From NCBI GenBank assembly GCA_963281255.1, contig OY725494.1, positions 2,679,934-2,743,933 on the forward strand: 64,000 nt of DNA, written 5' to 3'. The notes below the pieces were generated by a model. That model saw nothing but the letters and a program-made list of their open reading frames with translations, had not been told where the DNA came from and made no database searches. The translations under genes and the position numbers were made by a program. The first letter of the stretch is position 1. The number at the start of each line of letters is the position of its first letter. Below, one piece after another: positions 53,631 through 63,680 of the stretch. Origin of the DNA: Aphrocallistes beatrix (Eukaryota > Porifera > Hexactinellida > Sceptrulophora > Aphrocallistidae).

Positions 53631-54817
53631 TTTAAGTTCTTTCCCAAGCTTGATTAGGTATAAAATTTCTTATACTCAAACAATCTTAGTATTATGGTCT
53701 TTAGAGGTTGTAATTCAAATATTCTCAATGATTTTAAAAGATTTTTCGAGTCTAAGACCTAGAACTGTGTTTTGTATGGTGAGTTTTGTGGAGAAAATAT
53801 GTGTCCTAGCGCTCAGCGAAATTCGAAAATCAGGGTCACTGCTTCTGTAAAAAATGTCTCTATAATCGATGTTCCATGACGATTTAGCACCAGATACCTT
53901 TCATTCACCATGAAAATATTTCACAAATCCATTGAATTCATTATCAGAAACGAGATAAAGTTATTATCTCACGTGTTCAAATTAGGTATACTTAACGGCC
54001 ACCCCGATATAACGGCCACTTTTCGAAGTCCCGGACAACTTACAATAGACATTAACATTAATTTGCTTCAGAATTCCGGCCACCCCGCTATTCCGAATTC
54101 CGGCCATCCTTTTTGGAACGAAACCCTATTTTAACCTCAGAATTACGGCCAATCTTAACAATAGGGAATCATTATTGCAGGTTTGAAAACGAAAACAATT
54201 TCTTGACAATTCAATAACAACACACTCAATTGTATAACGTATACATATAAACGCAAATCATATTAATCAGTAAGAAATTCATACGTTTATTAATGGCTTG
54301 TTATAATTAGCATTGTATGGTTAATATTAATGGAATATGGTTTCTTACAAAAAGTTTCAGAATTACGGCCATTTTTCTCGGTCCCAAGGGTGGCCGTAAT
54401 TCCGGGGTTCCACTGTATTTTGCAAAATCACCCAAATGGCACTTTTTTTCACATCATCAAAAATCTGATCCAAATGGTTCTCAATATATACTGATCTTAA
54501 CATCCTATATTTCTACAAATTTAGAGTGTTCGAGGAAAATGTGAGAGCTAATTTGTCCTAGAATTTGAAGACTCTAGAAAGATAATTTGAAAAGCAGTGG
54601 GCCCTGATTCTCGAATTTCTCTGCGCGCCAGGACACATATTTTCTCCACAAAACTCACCATACAAAACACAGCTCTAGGTCTTATACTCGAACAATCTTT
54701 TAAAATCATTGAGAATATTTGAATTACAATCTCTAAAGACCATAATAACTAAGATTGTTTGAGTATAAGAAATTTTATACCTAATCAAGCTTGGGAAAGA
54801 ACTTAAAAGCCACCCTG
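53631..54817. mobile_element. palindromic TA-flanked element, second copy, with nested MITE
   Basis: Reverse-orientation relative of 21844-22606 with the same ends and TA at 53629-53630 and 54818-54819. It is longer because of the insert at about 53984-54415. The two copies differ at scattered bases. Confidence 0.85.
53984..54415. mobile_element. pogo-like MITE nested in the palindrome
   Basis: The right end reads CCGGGGTTCCACTG followed by TA; GGCCGTAATTC and AACGGCCAC words recur inside. The left end has lost the CAGTGG start. Comparison with 21844-22606 shows the host element is continuous (CACGTGTTCAAATTA to TTTTGCAAAATCACC) without it. Confidence 0.72.
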
Positions 54818-55269
54818 TAATTACTTGAATCATTTAGTTAAAACAGGAGATTGCCAAATGCAAAAGGACGAATACTAAATTTAGAACTTACAGTAGATAT
54901 TGGATATAGTGATAGTATCGGGGACAGGGAATTTTGGGTCAAATTATCACCAATCATAGCAATCTACACACAAGGCACTGCCGTGCTCAAAGAAACTTGG
55001 ACCAGGGATGGACCAGTATAGTTAGGGAATTTCACAACATGAACCAAAGTATTTTTCCTAGGCATGGTAGACCTTCAAAATGTATTACCAGCATATATAA
55101 ACCAAGTATCAGAGTCCCCGAATCCGTAATCAAAATGTGCTTTATCATCATCATATTGCGCAACGAGCCCTTAGTTGAGGAAATTTAGGCAATTTTCTCA
55201 CCTGTTTTATACAGTTATAATCCATCATTGATGTCTAATTATCATCTGAAATCTTACTTTGCACCAGTT

Positions 55270-55700
55270 GTTTAGAAATATGTGAAAAATTTCATCGGAA
55301 TGTTAACACATTCCTGCGTTGCTAGGGAAATGTAGTTTGACTAATTTGGACTATATCTCGAAATTTACAAATGGTAGACGCCAATAAATGGTACGGCAAT
55401 AGGCGACTTCCTATTCACCAATAATACACTTTATCTCGCTAAATATAATAGTTTTACATTTATAGACCAATTTACAATGTATGTCCGTCCAAAATAATAA
55501 ATTGCTCCATAACTGTATAACTGTTGTATTGAGAGAGATAAAGTGTATTGCTGGTGAATAGGAAGTCGCCTATTGCCTACCTGAGGGTACTATTTATTGA
55601 TGTCTACCATTTGCAAATTTCGAGATATAGTCCAAATTAGTCAAGTTACATTTCCCTAGCAACGCAGGAATGTGTCAACATTCCGATGAAAATTTCCACT
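55270..55700. repeat. palindrome, arms about 150 bp
   Basis: CATTCCTGCGTTGCTAGGGA and CTATATCTCGAAATTTAC on the left pair with their inverses on the right (GCAACGCAGGAATGTG; GCAAATTTCGAGATATAG). GGCGACTTCCTATTCACC pairs near the centre. No ORF. Confidence 0.75.
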
Positions 55701-56229
55701 TATCCTTTACTATTAAAACTCGATTAATATTTATTTATATACGTATATACATTTCTGTAACGAATTGATTGAAGAAACTGCCAGGCGCAGAAAGCTGATT
55801 TTTGGCATGTTGGAGTCTTTTGGCTATGGCTCCATTAAGTTCTGACCTCAGACGAAAATGTCAACTCATCATGGACTTATGACGTCATTGTCACCTTTTT
55901 TAGAATTAGAAATGTTTTTCGACCATAACTCAGTCATTTTAAGAGATAGAAGGCTGAAATTTTAATAGAATGTGTATATTAATATATCTCACATATGATA
56001 CAATTATCATCAAAAAATGATGACTCATCACTCTGTTATGACGTCATCATTACGCATCAAAATTTTGGTGATTTTTCGTGTGATATCGATTATAACAGTA
56101 GGACAGACGTATTTAGAGATCTTATCTCCCTTATAATTAATCAATGTGACCCCAGGCGCCTAAAGGGCGCCTCCGGTGGAAACAAAGTGTCCGCCAGCAG
56201 CGCAGCGCAAGCAAGCGAAGCGCGCTTGT
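55701..56229 (+). repeat. R1 repeat, copy 13
   Basis: Leader TATCCTTTACTATTAAAAC, short TA-rich run, body from 55755, GC-rich end. A small deletion removes the stretch between CATCAAAATTT and TGGTGATTTTT. The hairpin is damaged (GGTGGAAAC). Confidence 0.8.
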
Positions 56230-56583
56230 AACTGTATAAAACAGGTGAGAAAATGGCCTAAATTTCCTCAAAAAGGGCTCGTTGCGCAATATAATGATGA
56301 CAATGCACATTTTGATTACGCTCTGATATGTAGTTTATATAAGGTTTATATATGCTGGTAATACATTTTGAAGGTCTGTTGCATGAGATTTTGACCCGCG
56401 TGGGATTTTGACCCACCGATAGCTTTTTCATTTTAGACTAAGTAACATTTCGTCCATGGTAACTTGCTATTTACTATATAATTACCTTCATGTCATAAAC
56501 TCGCGTTCTAACTTTATCTCTTTTTTCTAGATTTCTTTCAACTTCTATTTACGAATTTACTTCGAACTGACATTGACTCTATC

Positions 56584-58170
56584 ATGAACGTGAACGAGTA
56601 CCAGCAGATTCAGAGTTATCTCTTGACTAATGTCATTCCTCTGGAGATCAAGGATTCAAGTGATCGATATAAGAAAAAGAATTTTGTCAGAAGGTGCAGA
56701 GAGTATTATCTCCAAAACAACAAACTTGTAAAGGTAAAGTAGAATAAATGACGACGGCATTCAAACTAGCTTTTACCTCACCTTTGCTATTATTGAATCT
56801 TGGGCACCAATATTTAGCTTAAATGTTTTTCAATTTGACTGTCTGTGGTGGTGGTTTATTTTACTAATATTCCAAATCGTATGTATCCATTCATTTTACT
56901 GTCCATATTTCAGAGTGTGAGGAAGAATGGAGTCGTGAAATACCTTGAGATTCCACTTGAATCCGAAATCAATCATATCATCAGTTTCTACCATGACACT
57001 ACTCACCCTGGTATCAATGCTACGATTGATGGCATTCGTAACAAATACGACTGGATCGGCATTCACGAAGATGTTCGACAATATGTAAGAAATTCCCATT
57101 CAATGAATTAGAATGAATAAAATTATTCACTTATTTTATCCTTTTAGATAAAAACCTGTCACGACTGCCAATCTAATGCAGCACTCCCACCTCAGCCCCA
57201 ACGAGAACTCCAACCCATTCCACCTCCACAAAACCCCTGGCATCACTGTGGAATTGATCTAATTTGCAACATGACCCCAGATTCTTTCGGATTTCAGCAT
57301 ATTTTGGTCATTGTCTGCTACCTGAGCAAATTTGTAGTCGCACGCCCTCTCAAAACTAAAACATCCAGGGAGGTATTGAATCGCTTACAAGATATCTATC
57401 TTACATTTGGAGTTCCTAAAGTTATCCAGAGCGACCAAGGCAAAGAATTCTCGAGCAAGGTATAAACATATATATAAAGTACACCTGCTGATACTTATAC
57501 ATATATAGTTAATTTAATAGTTAATTGTATCATATTTAAAGAATAAACAAGAAAATACACCCTCTTTACTATCTTAATTAATTAAGTACGTCTGGTATAC
57601 ATTGACATTATTTGATATTCACCAGCTTCAACGTAGTGGAAACTCTAAATTAGCTAAATTAGCTGTGTACTCCATTTTTTTTAAGCTAACGTCCCAATTA
57701 AGCCATTGAATAAATGTGAAAGTATCAGGTGGCATACTTAGGAATATTTTGATTGTTTTAGGAATTTCAAGATTTCCACTCACAACTTGATGTTGAGCTT
57801 AGAAGAACCACTGCTTACCATCCACAAAGTAATGGACTTGTTGAAGCGCACAATAAAATTATCAAAAAGTAAGAGTCTTATTTATCTATCTCACCCCATA
57901 TTATTGGTTACTCTCTATTTATTTAATTAACTTTGAATTAGTAAAATTTACAAATTGAGGAGTAATGCAGATACAGAATGGACAGCAAAACTACAACCAG
58001 CAGTTTTGTCAGCAAACACTCAGAAAAAACGCTCTACAGGGTACACTCCATTCTATCTTACTTCTAATATCAAGTCACTAGTATTGCATTCACATCGATC
58101 TGTTGTAAACCAATCCTACCTGGAGAGGAACGGGATGGCTATTAGGGGAGGTGGAGGCCATCACAGCTAA
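56584..58170 (+). CDS. Ginger-type integrase, spliced
   Basis: Five exons with GT-AG borders and consistent phases: 56584-56733, 56914-57084, 57148-57459, 57762-57868, 57942-58170. The product is about 320 residues starting MNVNEYQQIQSYLL. It has an H2C2 zinc-binding integrase N-terminal domain (FYHDTTHPG...KTCHDCQ). The rve core has GIDLIC (first Asp), IQSDQGKEFSSK (second Asp) and HPQSNGLVEAHNKIIK (Glu), so the DDE triad is complete. The core ends with the STGYTPFYL motif typical of such integrases. The last ~30 residues are read from a tandem repeat and may be altered. There is no reverse transcriptase, protease or gag. The alternative is a domesticated GIN1/KRBA2-like gene, but the flanking termini and target duplication favour a transposon. 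Confidence 0.85.
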
Positions 58171-58320
58171 ACACTAGAACGTATTGAATTAACATCGCTC
58201 TGCAATTCTACCTGGAGAGGAACGGGATGGCTATTAGGGGGAGGTGGAGGCCATCACAGCTAAACAACACATCGCTCTGTTTATACCTGCACTACCTGGA
58301 GAGGAACATGATGCACACAG
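58108..58320. repeat. tandem ~98-bp duplication
   Basis: CTACCTGGAGAGGAACGGGA followed by a GGAGGTGGAGGCCATCACAG segment occurs at 58118 and 58208, with a third partial unit at 58300. The first unit overlaps the end of the integrase frame. Confidence 0.8.
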
Positions 58321-58674
58321 ACTCATAGTCTAGTTATATATTTATGTATGATTTATAATTGATTGCTATTAATGGAGTATATCAGGAAATTTTATTACGT
58401 GTACATCTTCATTTTAACATTGTAGATAATTAATGAGCTAGAAACATGATAACGCAAATGAGTTACTTAATTAAGATAATACTTATAAATGCTTCCAGTC
58501 CATGACCCCTAATTGCACCGTTGCTTTCCAGCGACAATCATTGTTCAGGTTAGAAAGTATGAATACAGCCCCAAAAATTACGGCCACTCTAGTCTTGGTG
58601 CCAATGTTTAGAAATTTTAAACCCCTAAAAGATTGGAGATAGAAGAATGCATAGTAAATATGCACATGTCCGTG

Positions 58675-59345
58675 GTGCGGGTCGAAATCCCACGGCTAAT
58701 TATATGTATTATAGATTATAATGTTGTAATTTAGAGTGGGTCACAATTCCACGGCTAATATTCTACAATGTTATTTAGAGTGGGTCACAATTCCACGGCT
58801 AATATTCTACAATGTTATTTAGAGTGGGTCACAATTCCACGGCTAATATTCTACAATGTTATTTAGAGTGGGTCACAATCCCATGGCTAATATTCTACAA
58901 TGTTATTTGGTGCGGGTCAAAATCCCACGGCTAATTATATGTATTATAGATTATAATGTTGTAATTTAGAGTGGGTCACAATTCCACGGCTAATATTCTA
59001 CAATGTTATTTAGAGTGGGTCACAATTCCACGGCTAATATTCTACAATGTTATTTAGAGTGGGTCACAATCCCATGGCTAATATTCTACAATGTTATTTG
59101 GTGCGGGTCAAAATCCCACGGCTAATATTCTACAATGTTATTTGGTGCGGGTCAAAATCCCACGGCTAATATTCTACAATGTTATTTGGTGCGGGTCAAA
59201 ATCCCATGGCTAATATTCTACAATGTTATTTGGTGCGGGTCAAAATCCCACGGCTAATATTCTACAATGTTATTTGGTGCGGGTCAAAATCCCACGGCTA
59301 ATATTCTACAATGTTATTTGGTGCGGGTCAAAATCCCACGCGGGT
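58675..59345. repeat. 44-bp tandem array of the Ginger end motif
   Basis: About 15 units of 44 bp, each with GGGTCAAAATCCCACGG or its variant GGGTCACAATTCCACGG followed by CTAATATTCTACAATG. Two units are longer (CTAATTATATGTATTATAG). A five-unit block at 58675-58910 is duplicated at 58913-59101, showing higher-order growth. The core motif equals the terminal repeat at 56386-56414. Confidence 0.92.
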
Positions 59346-59661
59346 CAAAATCCCATGAAACAGGTCTATCGTGCCTAGAAAAAATATTTGGTTCATGTTG
59401 TGAAATTCCTTAACTATACTAGTCCATTCCTGGTCCAAGTTTTTTTTGAGCGCGCAGTGCCTTATGTATAGATTGCTATGATCCAATTTATCACTAGATC
59501 CAATATCACTATACCCAATATCTACTGTATTTACTAAAATCATGGACGATTGGCAGGCATTCGTAATTTTTGAACATCTAAAAGTATGTCAGCTTCAGTG
59601 GATCTTCAGTGCAAGAGTTAGAATTTGAAATTATATTGTAGCAAAGGCTTGACTGTCTAGA

Positions 59662-61365
59662 ATGCTTCCAGATCCCAGCAACGGTCACAGCACAGAATCG
59701 CACTCCGTCGATGCCATCTGCTGCTCCCTCATCAAGGAGTTCCTAGTACGGCGCGGTCTCAAGTCCACCCTGGCCGCATTCAGTCAGGAGTGCAAGAGCG
59801 CAGCTTCGGGGCTGGTGCTGTCCAGTAGAAAGGAGCTGGCTCAGACTGTTGGAATGGAGGAAGCGATGAAGCGAAACAAGAACAGCTCTCGCCCCCTCTC
59901 CACCATCATGGAGGTGTTAGTCCGGAGTCTGAGGCAGAAACCTACCGCGCAACAACCTGCGCAAGCATCAAGAATCACAAGATCTCACCCATTAGCTCAA
60001 TCCTTCACACTACCTCACGACTCCATACAGCCTGATGCAGAACCCAGTGAGGTTAGTTCCTCCAAACAAGAGACGTTTTCCTCCCACCTCTCCAACGGGG
60101 CTCCTCAGCACCAGCCCGCCCCCTCTCACTTCACGAAAGCCGCCGGCGCATCAGACACGGTCCCCGAGAAGGAGACACTAGAGCTCTTCATCCCGACCTC
60201 TCACACTCAGCCCATCTGTCTGGAAGACCTGGACGAGCTGGATCTCAACCCCCTCCCCTCTTCCCACGCCCCCCTCGCCGCTCCCCCTGTCCGGGTAGCG
60301 GCAGCTGCGCACCCGATCTCTCACAAGGACGCCGTCTCTCTGCGCACGCTCGCCTTCGGCACTGCCTGCGGCCGCTCCTTCAACCAGGAGTGGCGGCGGC
60401 AGGGCTTCTTCTTCTGCGACCTCCCGGGGCTCGAGTTCGGATTGACTCAGCTGAAGGGCGGCCCCTGCGGGCTCCTGGCCGTACTGCAAGCACACGTGCT
60501 CAAGTTCCTGCTGTTCCAGAGTGAGCAGCTCCTGGAGAAGTCCCTCAGACCTAGCAACGCTCTCAGGAGATCGGCACTCAGACACTCGATGGAGGAAATA
60601 CTCTGGCGCGCTGGGGGACAGAAGCGTGCCTGTGTCCTCCTCGCCTCTCCCTCCCCTCACCTCGTGTCCGACGCGGGGTACAAGTGCGACCAGCTGACGG
60701 AGCACCTGCAGGTGCACGAGGTGAGAGACAGGGATTCCCTCTCCGGCCTCCTGGAGCAGCACCTGCAGGAATTCGCGGAGGAGCGTCCCGGCTGCATCCT
60801 CCTGCTATACTCCGCGCTGCTCTCGCGCGGACTGTCCGCCGTGCAGCGGGACATGGACCCCGGCAGTCAGCTGATCGGTGCGCACGGGTACTGCAGCCAG
60901 GAGCTGGTGAACCTGTTGCTGACGGGACACGCCGTCTCCAACGTCTTCAACGGGGACCTCCAGCTGAACTCCGGCGGGGACTCCTCCTTCCTGCTGAAGG
61001 GGGTTCCCTCTCAGAGTGAGGTCGGACTCCTCTCCCTCTTCGAGCACTACGGCTCCTGCACGGTCGGGAGCCACTTGAAGGAGCCCGCGCTCCCCATCTG
61101 GGTGGTCTGCTCGGAAAGCCACTTCACGGTGCTCTTCAACACCAACCGGAAGCTGCTGCGGGACTGGCGCCTGGAGAAGAAGTTCGATCTGTTCTACTAC
61201 GACGGACTGTCCAGGCAGGAGGAGCTGATTCGGCTGACTGTGGAGACCGGGTCCGCTCTCTCTCCCGTCAGGAACTCGGCCCTCACTCCACCCCTCGAAC
61301 TCTGCATCCGCACCAAGTGGAGGAGGGCCGTGGTAGATTGGAACGGCACTGATCCCATCCTATAG
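59662..61365 (+). CDS. MINDY4: MINDY4-family ubiquitin hydrolase (FAM188B-like)
   Basis: An intronless 567-residue protein starting MLPDPSNGHSTESHSVDAIC. Residues about 17-45 form a LisH-like helix pair (LIKEFLVRRGLKSTLAAFSQEC), as in MINDY4. Residues about 75-215 are low complexity. The C-terminal half is the MINDY catalytic domain: FGTACGRSFNQEWRRQGFFF, LKGGPCGLLAVLQAHVLKFLL with the nucleophilic Cys, and SESHFTVLFNTN with the general-base His. MINDY enzymes are cysteine deubiquitinases that prefer Lys48-linked chains. It is shorter than the roughly 750 residues of vertebrate MINDY4, mainly in the linker. The coding sequence is strongly GC-rich compared with the surrounding DNA. AATAAA at 61433-61438 is the likely poly(A) signal. 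Confidence 0.85.
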   Translation: MLPDPSNGHSTESHSVDAICCSLIKEFLVRRGLKSTLAAFSQECKSAASGLVLSSRKELAQTVGMEEAMKRNKNSSRPLSTIMEVLVRSLRQKPTAQQPAQASRITRSHPLAQSFTLPHDSIQPDAEPSEVSSSKQETFSSHLSNGAPQHQPAPSHFTKAAGASDTVPEKETLELFIPTSHTQPICLEDLDELDLNPLPSSHAPLAAPPVRVAAAAHPISHKDAVSLRTLAFGTACGRSFNQEWRRQGFFFCDLPGLEFGLTQLKGGPCGLLAVLQAHVLKFLLFQSEQLLEKSLRPSNALRRSALRHSMEEILWRAGGQKRACVLLASPSPHLVSDAGYKCDQLTEHLQVHEVRDRDSLSGLLEQHLQEFAEERPGCILLLYSALLSRGLSAVQRDMDPGSQLIGAHGYCSQELVNLLLTGHAVSNVFNGDLQLNSGGDSSFLLKGVPSQSEVGLLSLFEHYGSCTVGSHLKEPALPIWVVCSESHFTVLFNTNRKLLRDWRLEKKFDLFYYDGLSRQEELIRLTVETGSALSPVRNSALTPPLELCIRTKWRRAVVDWNGTDPIL

Positions 61366-61432
61366 ATTCTCTTACACCGGACAATTCTATTTATTTCACT
61401 TGTACTATGTATATTAGCGATACTTTTACTCC

Positions 61433-61438
61433 AATAAA
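61433..61438 (+). terminator. poly(A) signal of the MINDY4-like gene
   Basis: AATAAA 68 bp after the stop codon and 134 bp before the PIGT start, in a compact head-to-tail spacing. Confidence 0.6.
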
Positions 61439-61571
61439 TAACTCACACATAATTACACAAATGATCTACTAAGTTCTCCATTTTAGTACTAGGAGACTCT
61501 CTTCATTTCATTGTGTATGCTCTCCAGCACATCTGGCATCATCTAATAGATCTCATCCATTCTGAACTAGA

Positions 61572-61630
61572 ATGCACTTCCTCTCGCTACTGCTCTGTCT
61601 CACATTCCTACACACCAATAGCGCCGGTGG
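61572..61630 (+). CDS. PIGT: PIG-T, exon 1 (signal peptide)
   Basis: Encodes MHFLSLLLCLTFLHTNSAGG, a textbook signal peptide. It ends at GGTGG|GTGAGT, leaving two bases that join the first base of exon 2. PIG-T is the type I membrane subunit of the GPI transamidase that attaches GPI anchors in the ER. The gene starts about 200 bp after the MINDY4-like stop. Confidence 0.8.
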
Positions 61631-61682
61631 GTGAGTAACCATATTGAACTCCATTTAATGTGTTTACTGGTGCCGGCTGCAG

Positions 61683-62020
61683 GTTAGAAAGGGAGCTCTT
61701 CTACGAGAACTTGCTCATCAAAGCGCTCCCGCAGCAGCACAAGTACCTCTTCCTCTTCAACTTCACCTCCGTGTTCCCGCCCAGCCCGCAGGACTCCTCC
61801 CGGGCTCCGCTGCACTACGGCCTGTTCCCGCGCTCGCTGGGGGAGATCCTGGAGAGGCACCGGGTGCGGGAGCTGCACCTCTCTCTCACGCAGAGCCCCT
61901 GGAGGTACGGCGTGTGGGGCGCTGGCGTCCCGCGGGCAGTGGCCCCCGTCGGAGCTCAGCTCGTAGCTTGGATAGGCGGGGCTGATGGGACTGAGCGCGG
62001 GAATCTGCAGAGAGAAGAAG
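61683..62020 (+). CDS. PIGT: PIG-T, exon 2
   Basis: Opens after GGCTGCAG. The sequence LERELFYENLLIKALPQQ, LFLFNFTSVFPPS, HYGLFPRSLGEILERHRVRELHLSLTQSPWRYGVWG and PVGAQLVAWI matches the conserved N-terminal luminal region of PIG-T (compare ELHLSFTQGFWRTRYWG in known members). It ends at GAAGAAG|GTACGT with one base of a codon. That phase does not fit the phase-0 opening of the next exon seen, so a small exon, or a shifted splice site, lies between. Confidence 0.85.
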
Positions 62021-62327
62021 GTACGTTGTCTGACAGGAGTAATTCACGGTTTAATAATAGTCTAATTAGTGTAATAGCCATTAATATTGGCTGTAACATT
62101 ATTTTTGTCAAATGTTCTATATTGCTTCGCATTAGAGGATTGAATATACGTAGGTACGTCTATAATTTGAATTTTGAACTATGACGTACACACACACAGT
62201 ACTACATACTGTATGACATACAATGTATGTATATGTTATGAAATTACTATCGATCATTATACACGTACCGCCTTTGGCTCTATCACCCATGAGTGATGCA
62301 ATGGGTGATGATTATCAGCTAGATATC

Positions 62328-62331
<4 letters not shown>

Positions 62332-62358
<27 letters not shown>
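62332..62358 (+). repeat. (TTG)n microsatellite
   Basis: About nine TTG units in the PIGT intron. Confidence 0.9.
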
Positions 62359-62360
<2 letters not shown>

Positions 62361-62429
62361 TTTAATTCAATTAAGAAAAACCGAAAGCACAATTTTGTTA
62401 AATCACCAAACAGGTGTGTTATAATAACA

Positions 62430-62598
62430 CAGGGTGTCTCAAAAGTTTGCAACAATCAATTAACTTTTTTTAATTTGAAGATTTATTTAACAATTTAGAT
62501 AAGTTCCATATTTTCAGTAAAAAGGTATTGGATATTAGATATATTTGTGTAAGTATAATACATCAGCAAAATTTGTTGCAGAACCATTGAGACACCTG
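62430..62598. mobile_element. short Tc1/mariner-like MITE
   Basis: Starts CAGGGTGTCTCAAAAGTTTG and ends with an imperfect inverse, CATTGAGACACCTG followed by TA. The left TA is not preserved. A left-end relative lies at 25757. In the PIGT intron. Confidence 0.6.
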
Positions 62599-62717
62599 TA
62601 CGATGGGACTGCAAAATGCTAAGTCTCAATTTGCTCGAATTTCGCCCGAATAATACTTATCTATTTGTCAGTTCAATATAATCACTCCGTACTGATTTGC
62701 ATGGCACAGGTTGGAAA

Positions 62718-63527
62718 CAGAGGTGCAGCGGTCTGGACTGGACTGCGGTCCAGACCGGTCCGGACCGGACCGACCGGTTTCAGCTCAGTCCGGTCCGCCT
62801 TTTTAAAGTTCGGTCTGGACTGCTCCGAATTAGCGATCTAACGGTCTGGACCGAACAATCGGTCTGGACCGAATCATCGGTCTGAACCGAATCATCGGTC
62901 TGGACCGAACAATCGGTTTGGACCGAATCATCGGCCTGGACCGAACAATCGGTCTGGACCGATTCATCGGTTTGGACCGAATCATCGGTCTGGACCGAAC
63001 AATCGGTCTGGACCGAACAATCGGTCTAGACCGATTCATCGGGCTGAACTGATCCATCGTTTTGGACCGATTCAGCATCCTAGTATATCGGCAAAACGAT
63101 CTATTACCCATTGTTATAATACTATAATTATATGAAGTTAGAAATACGTAGATAGTATTAGCTACTCAGTCTCTAAAATCTAAAATTTTACTGCGTAAAA
63201 TAATAGTAAGCAATATCGGCATTTACATAAATGTGTTTTACACATTTATGCTAATGCCGACCGACCCCGGTCTGGACTGGACCGCGGTCCAGACCGGACC
63301 GACGGGTTTCAGCTCAGTCCGGTCCGAATTAGCGATATAACGGTCTGGACTGGTCCACCGGTCTGGACCGATCCATCGGTCTGGACTGGTCCATCGGTCT
63401 GGACCGATCCATCGGTCTGGACCGGTCCAATATTTTAATCGTGCAGTCTGGACCGGTCTGGACCGTCTAGAGAATATATATGACGGTCCGGTCCGGTCCA
63501 TGAAATCACCGGACCGCTGCATCTCTG
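62718..63527. mobile_element. hAT MITE built of satellite-like arrays, 8-bp duplication
   Basis: Ends CAGAGGTGCAGCGGTCTGG and inverse ending GACCGCTGCATCTCTG. The 8-mer GTTGGAAA is present at 62710-62717 and 63528-63535. Both halves carry arrays of an 18-20 bp unit, GGTCTGGACCGAACAATC and variants: about 13 units on the left (62835-63065) and about 7 on the right (63340-63470). The units contain the palindrome GGTCTGGACC related to the ends. In the PIGT intron. Confidence 0.9.
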
Positions 63528-63680
63528 GTTGGAAAGTATGTATAACCAAGCAATTCGCTTTACAGAGTTCTATTTCAAATTCGCTTCAAATTATTAGATT
63601 ATTTAACAGGAAATAAATATTGCAATATAATGAATGGAGAACACCGTTTAACTATTGCCTACTCTGGCTTGTGATCCCAG

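Larger units (their letters stand above)
56377..59362 (+). mobile_element. Ginger-type integrase transposon
   Basis: Starts TGTTGCATGAGATTTTGACC and ends with the inverse form, ending CCCATGAAACA. GGTC flanks it on both sides (56373-56376, 59363-59366). The left R3 arm shows the unoccupied site as AAGGTCTACCATGCC in reverse complement near 55060. TGT...ACA termini, a 4-bp duplication and an integrase of retrotransposon type without reverse transcriptase are the defining traits of the Ginger class. 2986 bp. The 3' third is a tandem array of the terminal motif. Confidence 0.85.
54891..59527. mobile_element. R3 palindromic TA element hosting R1 and a Ginger transposon
   Basis: The ends CAGTAGATATTGG and inverse TATCTACTG are flanked by TA. 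Left arm 54891-55210 matches the reverse complement of 56240-56376 plus 59363-59527. The Ginger element 56377-59362 splits the right arm. The centre contains a further palindrome (about 55270-55700) and R1 copy 13. Related internal sequence (GGACCAGGGATG..., ATTACCAGCATATATAA) also occurs in the 28812-31189 palindrome. Confidence 0.72.

Noticed and set aside
56895..57476. LTR retrotransposon
   Set aside because: The integrase domain alone is present. No reverse transcriptase, RNase H, protease, gag or long terminal repeats were seen, and the ends are inverted, not direct.
58675..59345. CRISPR-like array of 44-bp units
   Set aside because: The units are near identical over their full length with no unique spacers, the host is a eukaryote, and the core equals the transposon terminus.
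60178..61122. Open frames on the minus strand and in other frames of the MINDY4-like gene
   Set aside because: GC-rich coding sequence creates long overlapping frames. The MINDY catalytic motifs are only in the 59662-61365 frame.
62697..63549. Open frames with RPIVRSRPMIRS-type repeats
   Set aside because: Translations of the hAT MITE's 18-20 bp tandem units; no start context or other domain.
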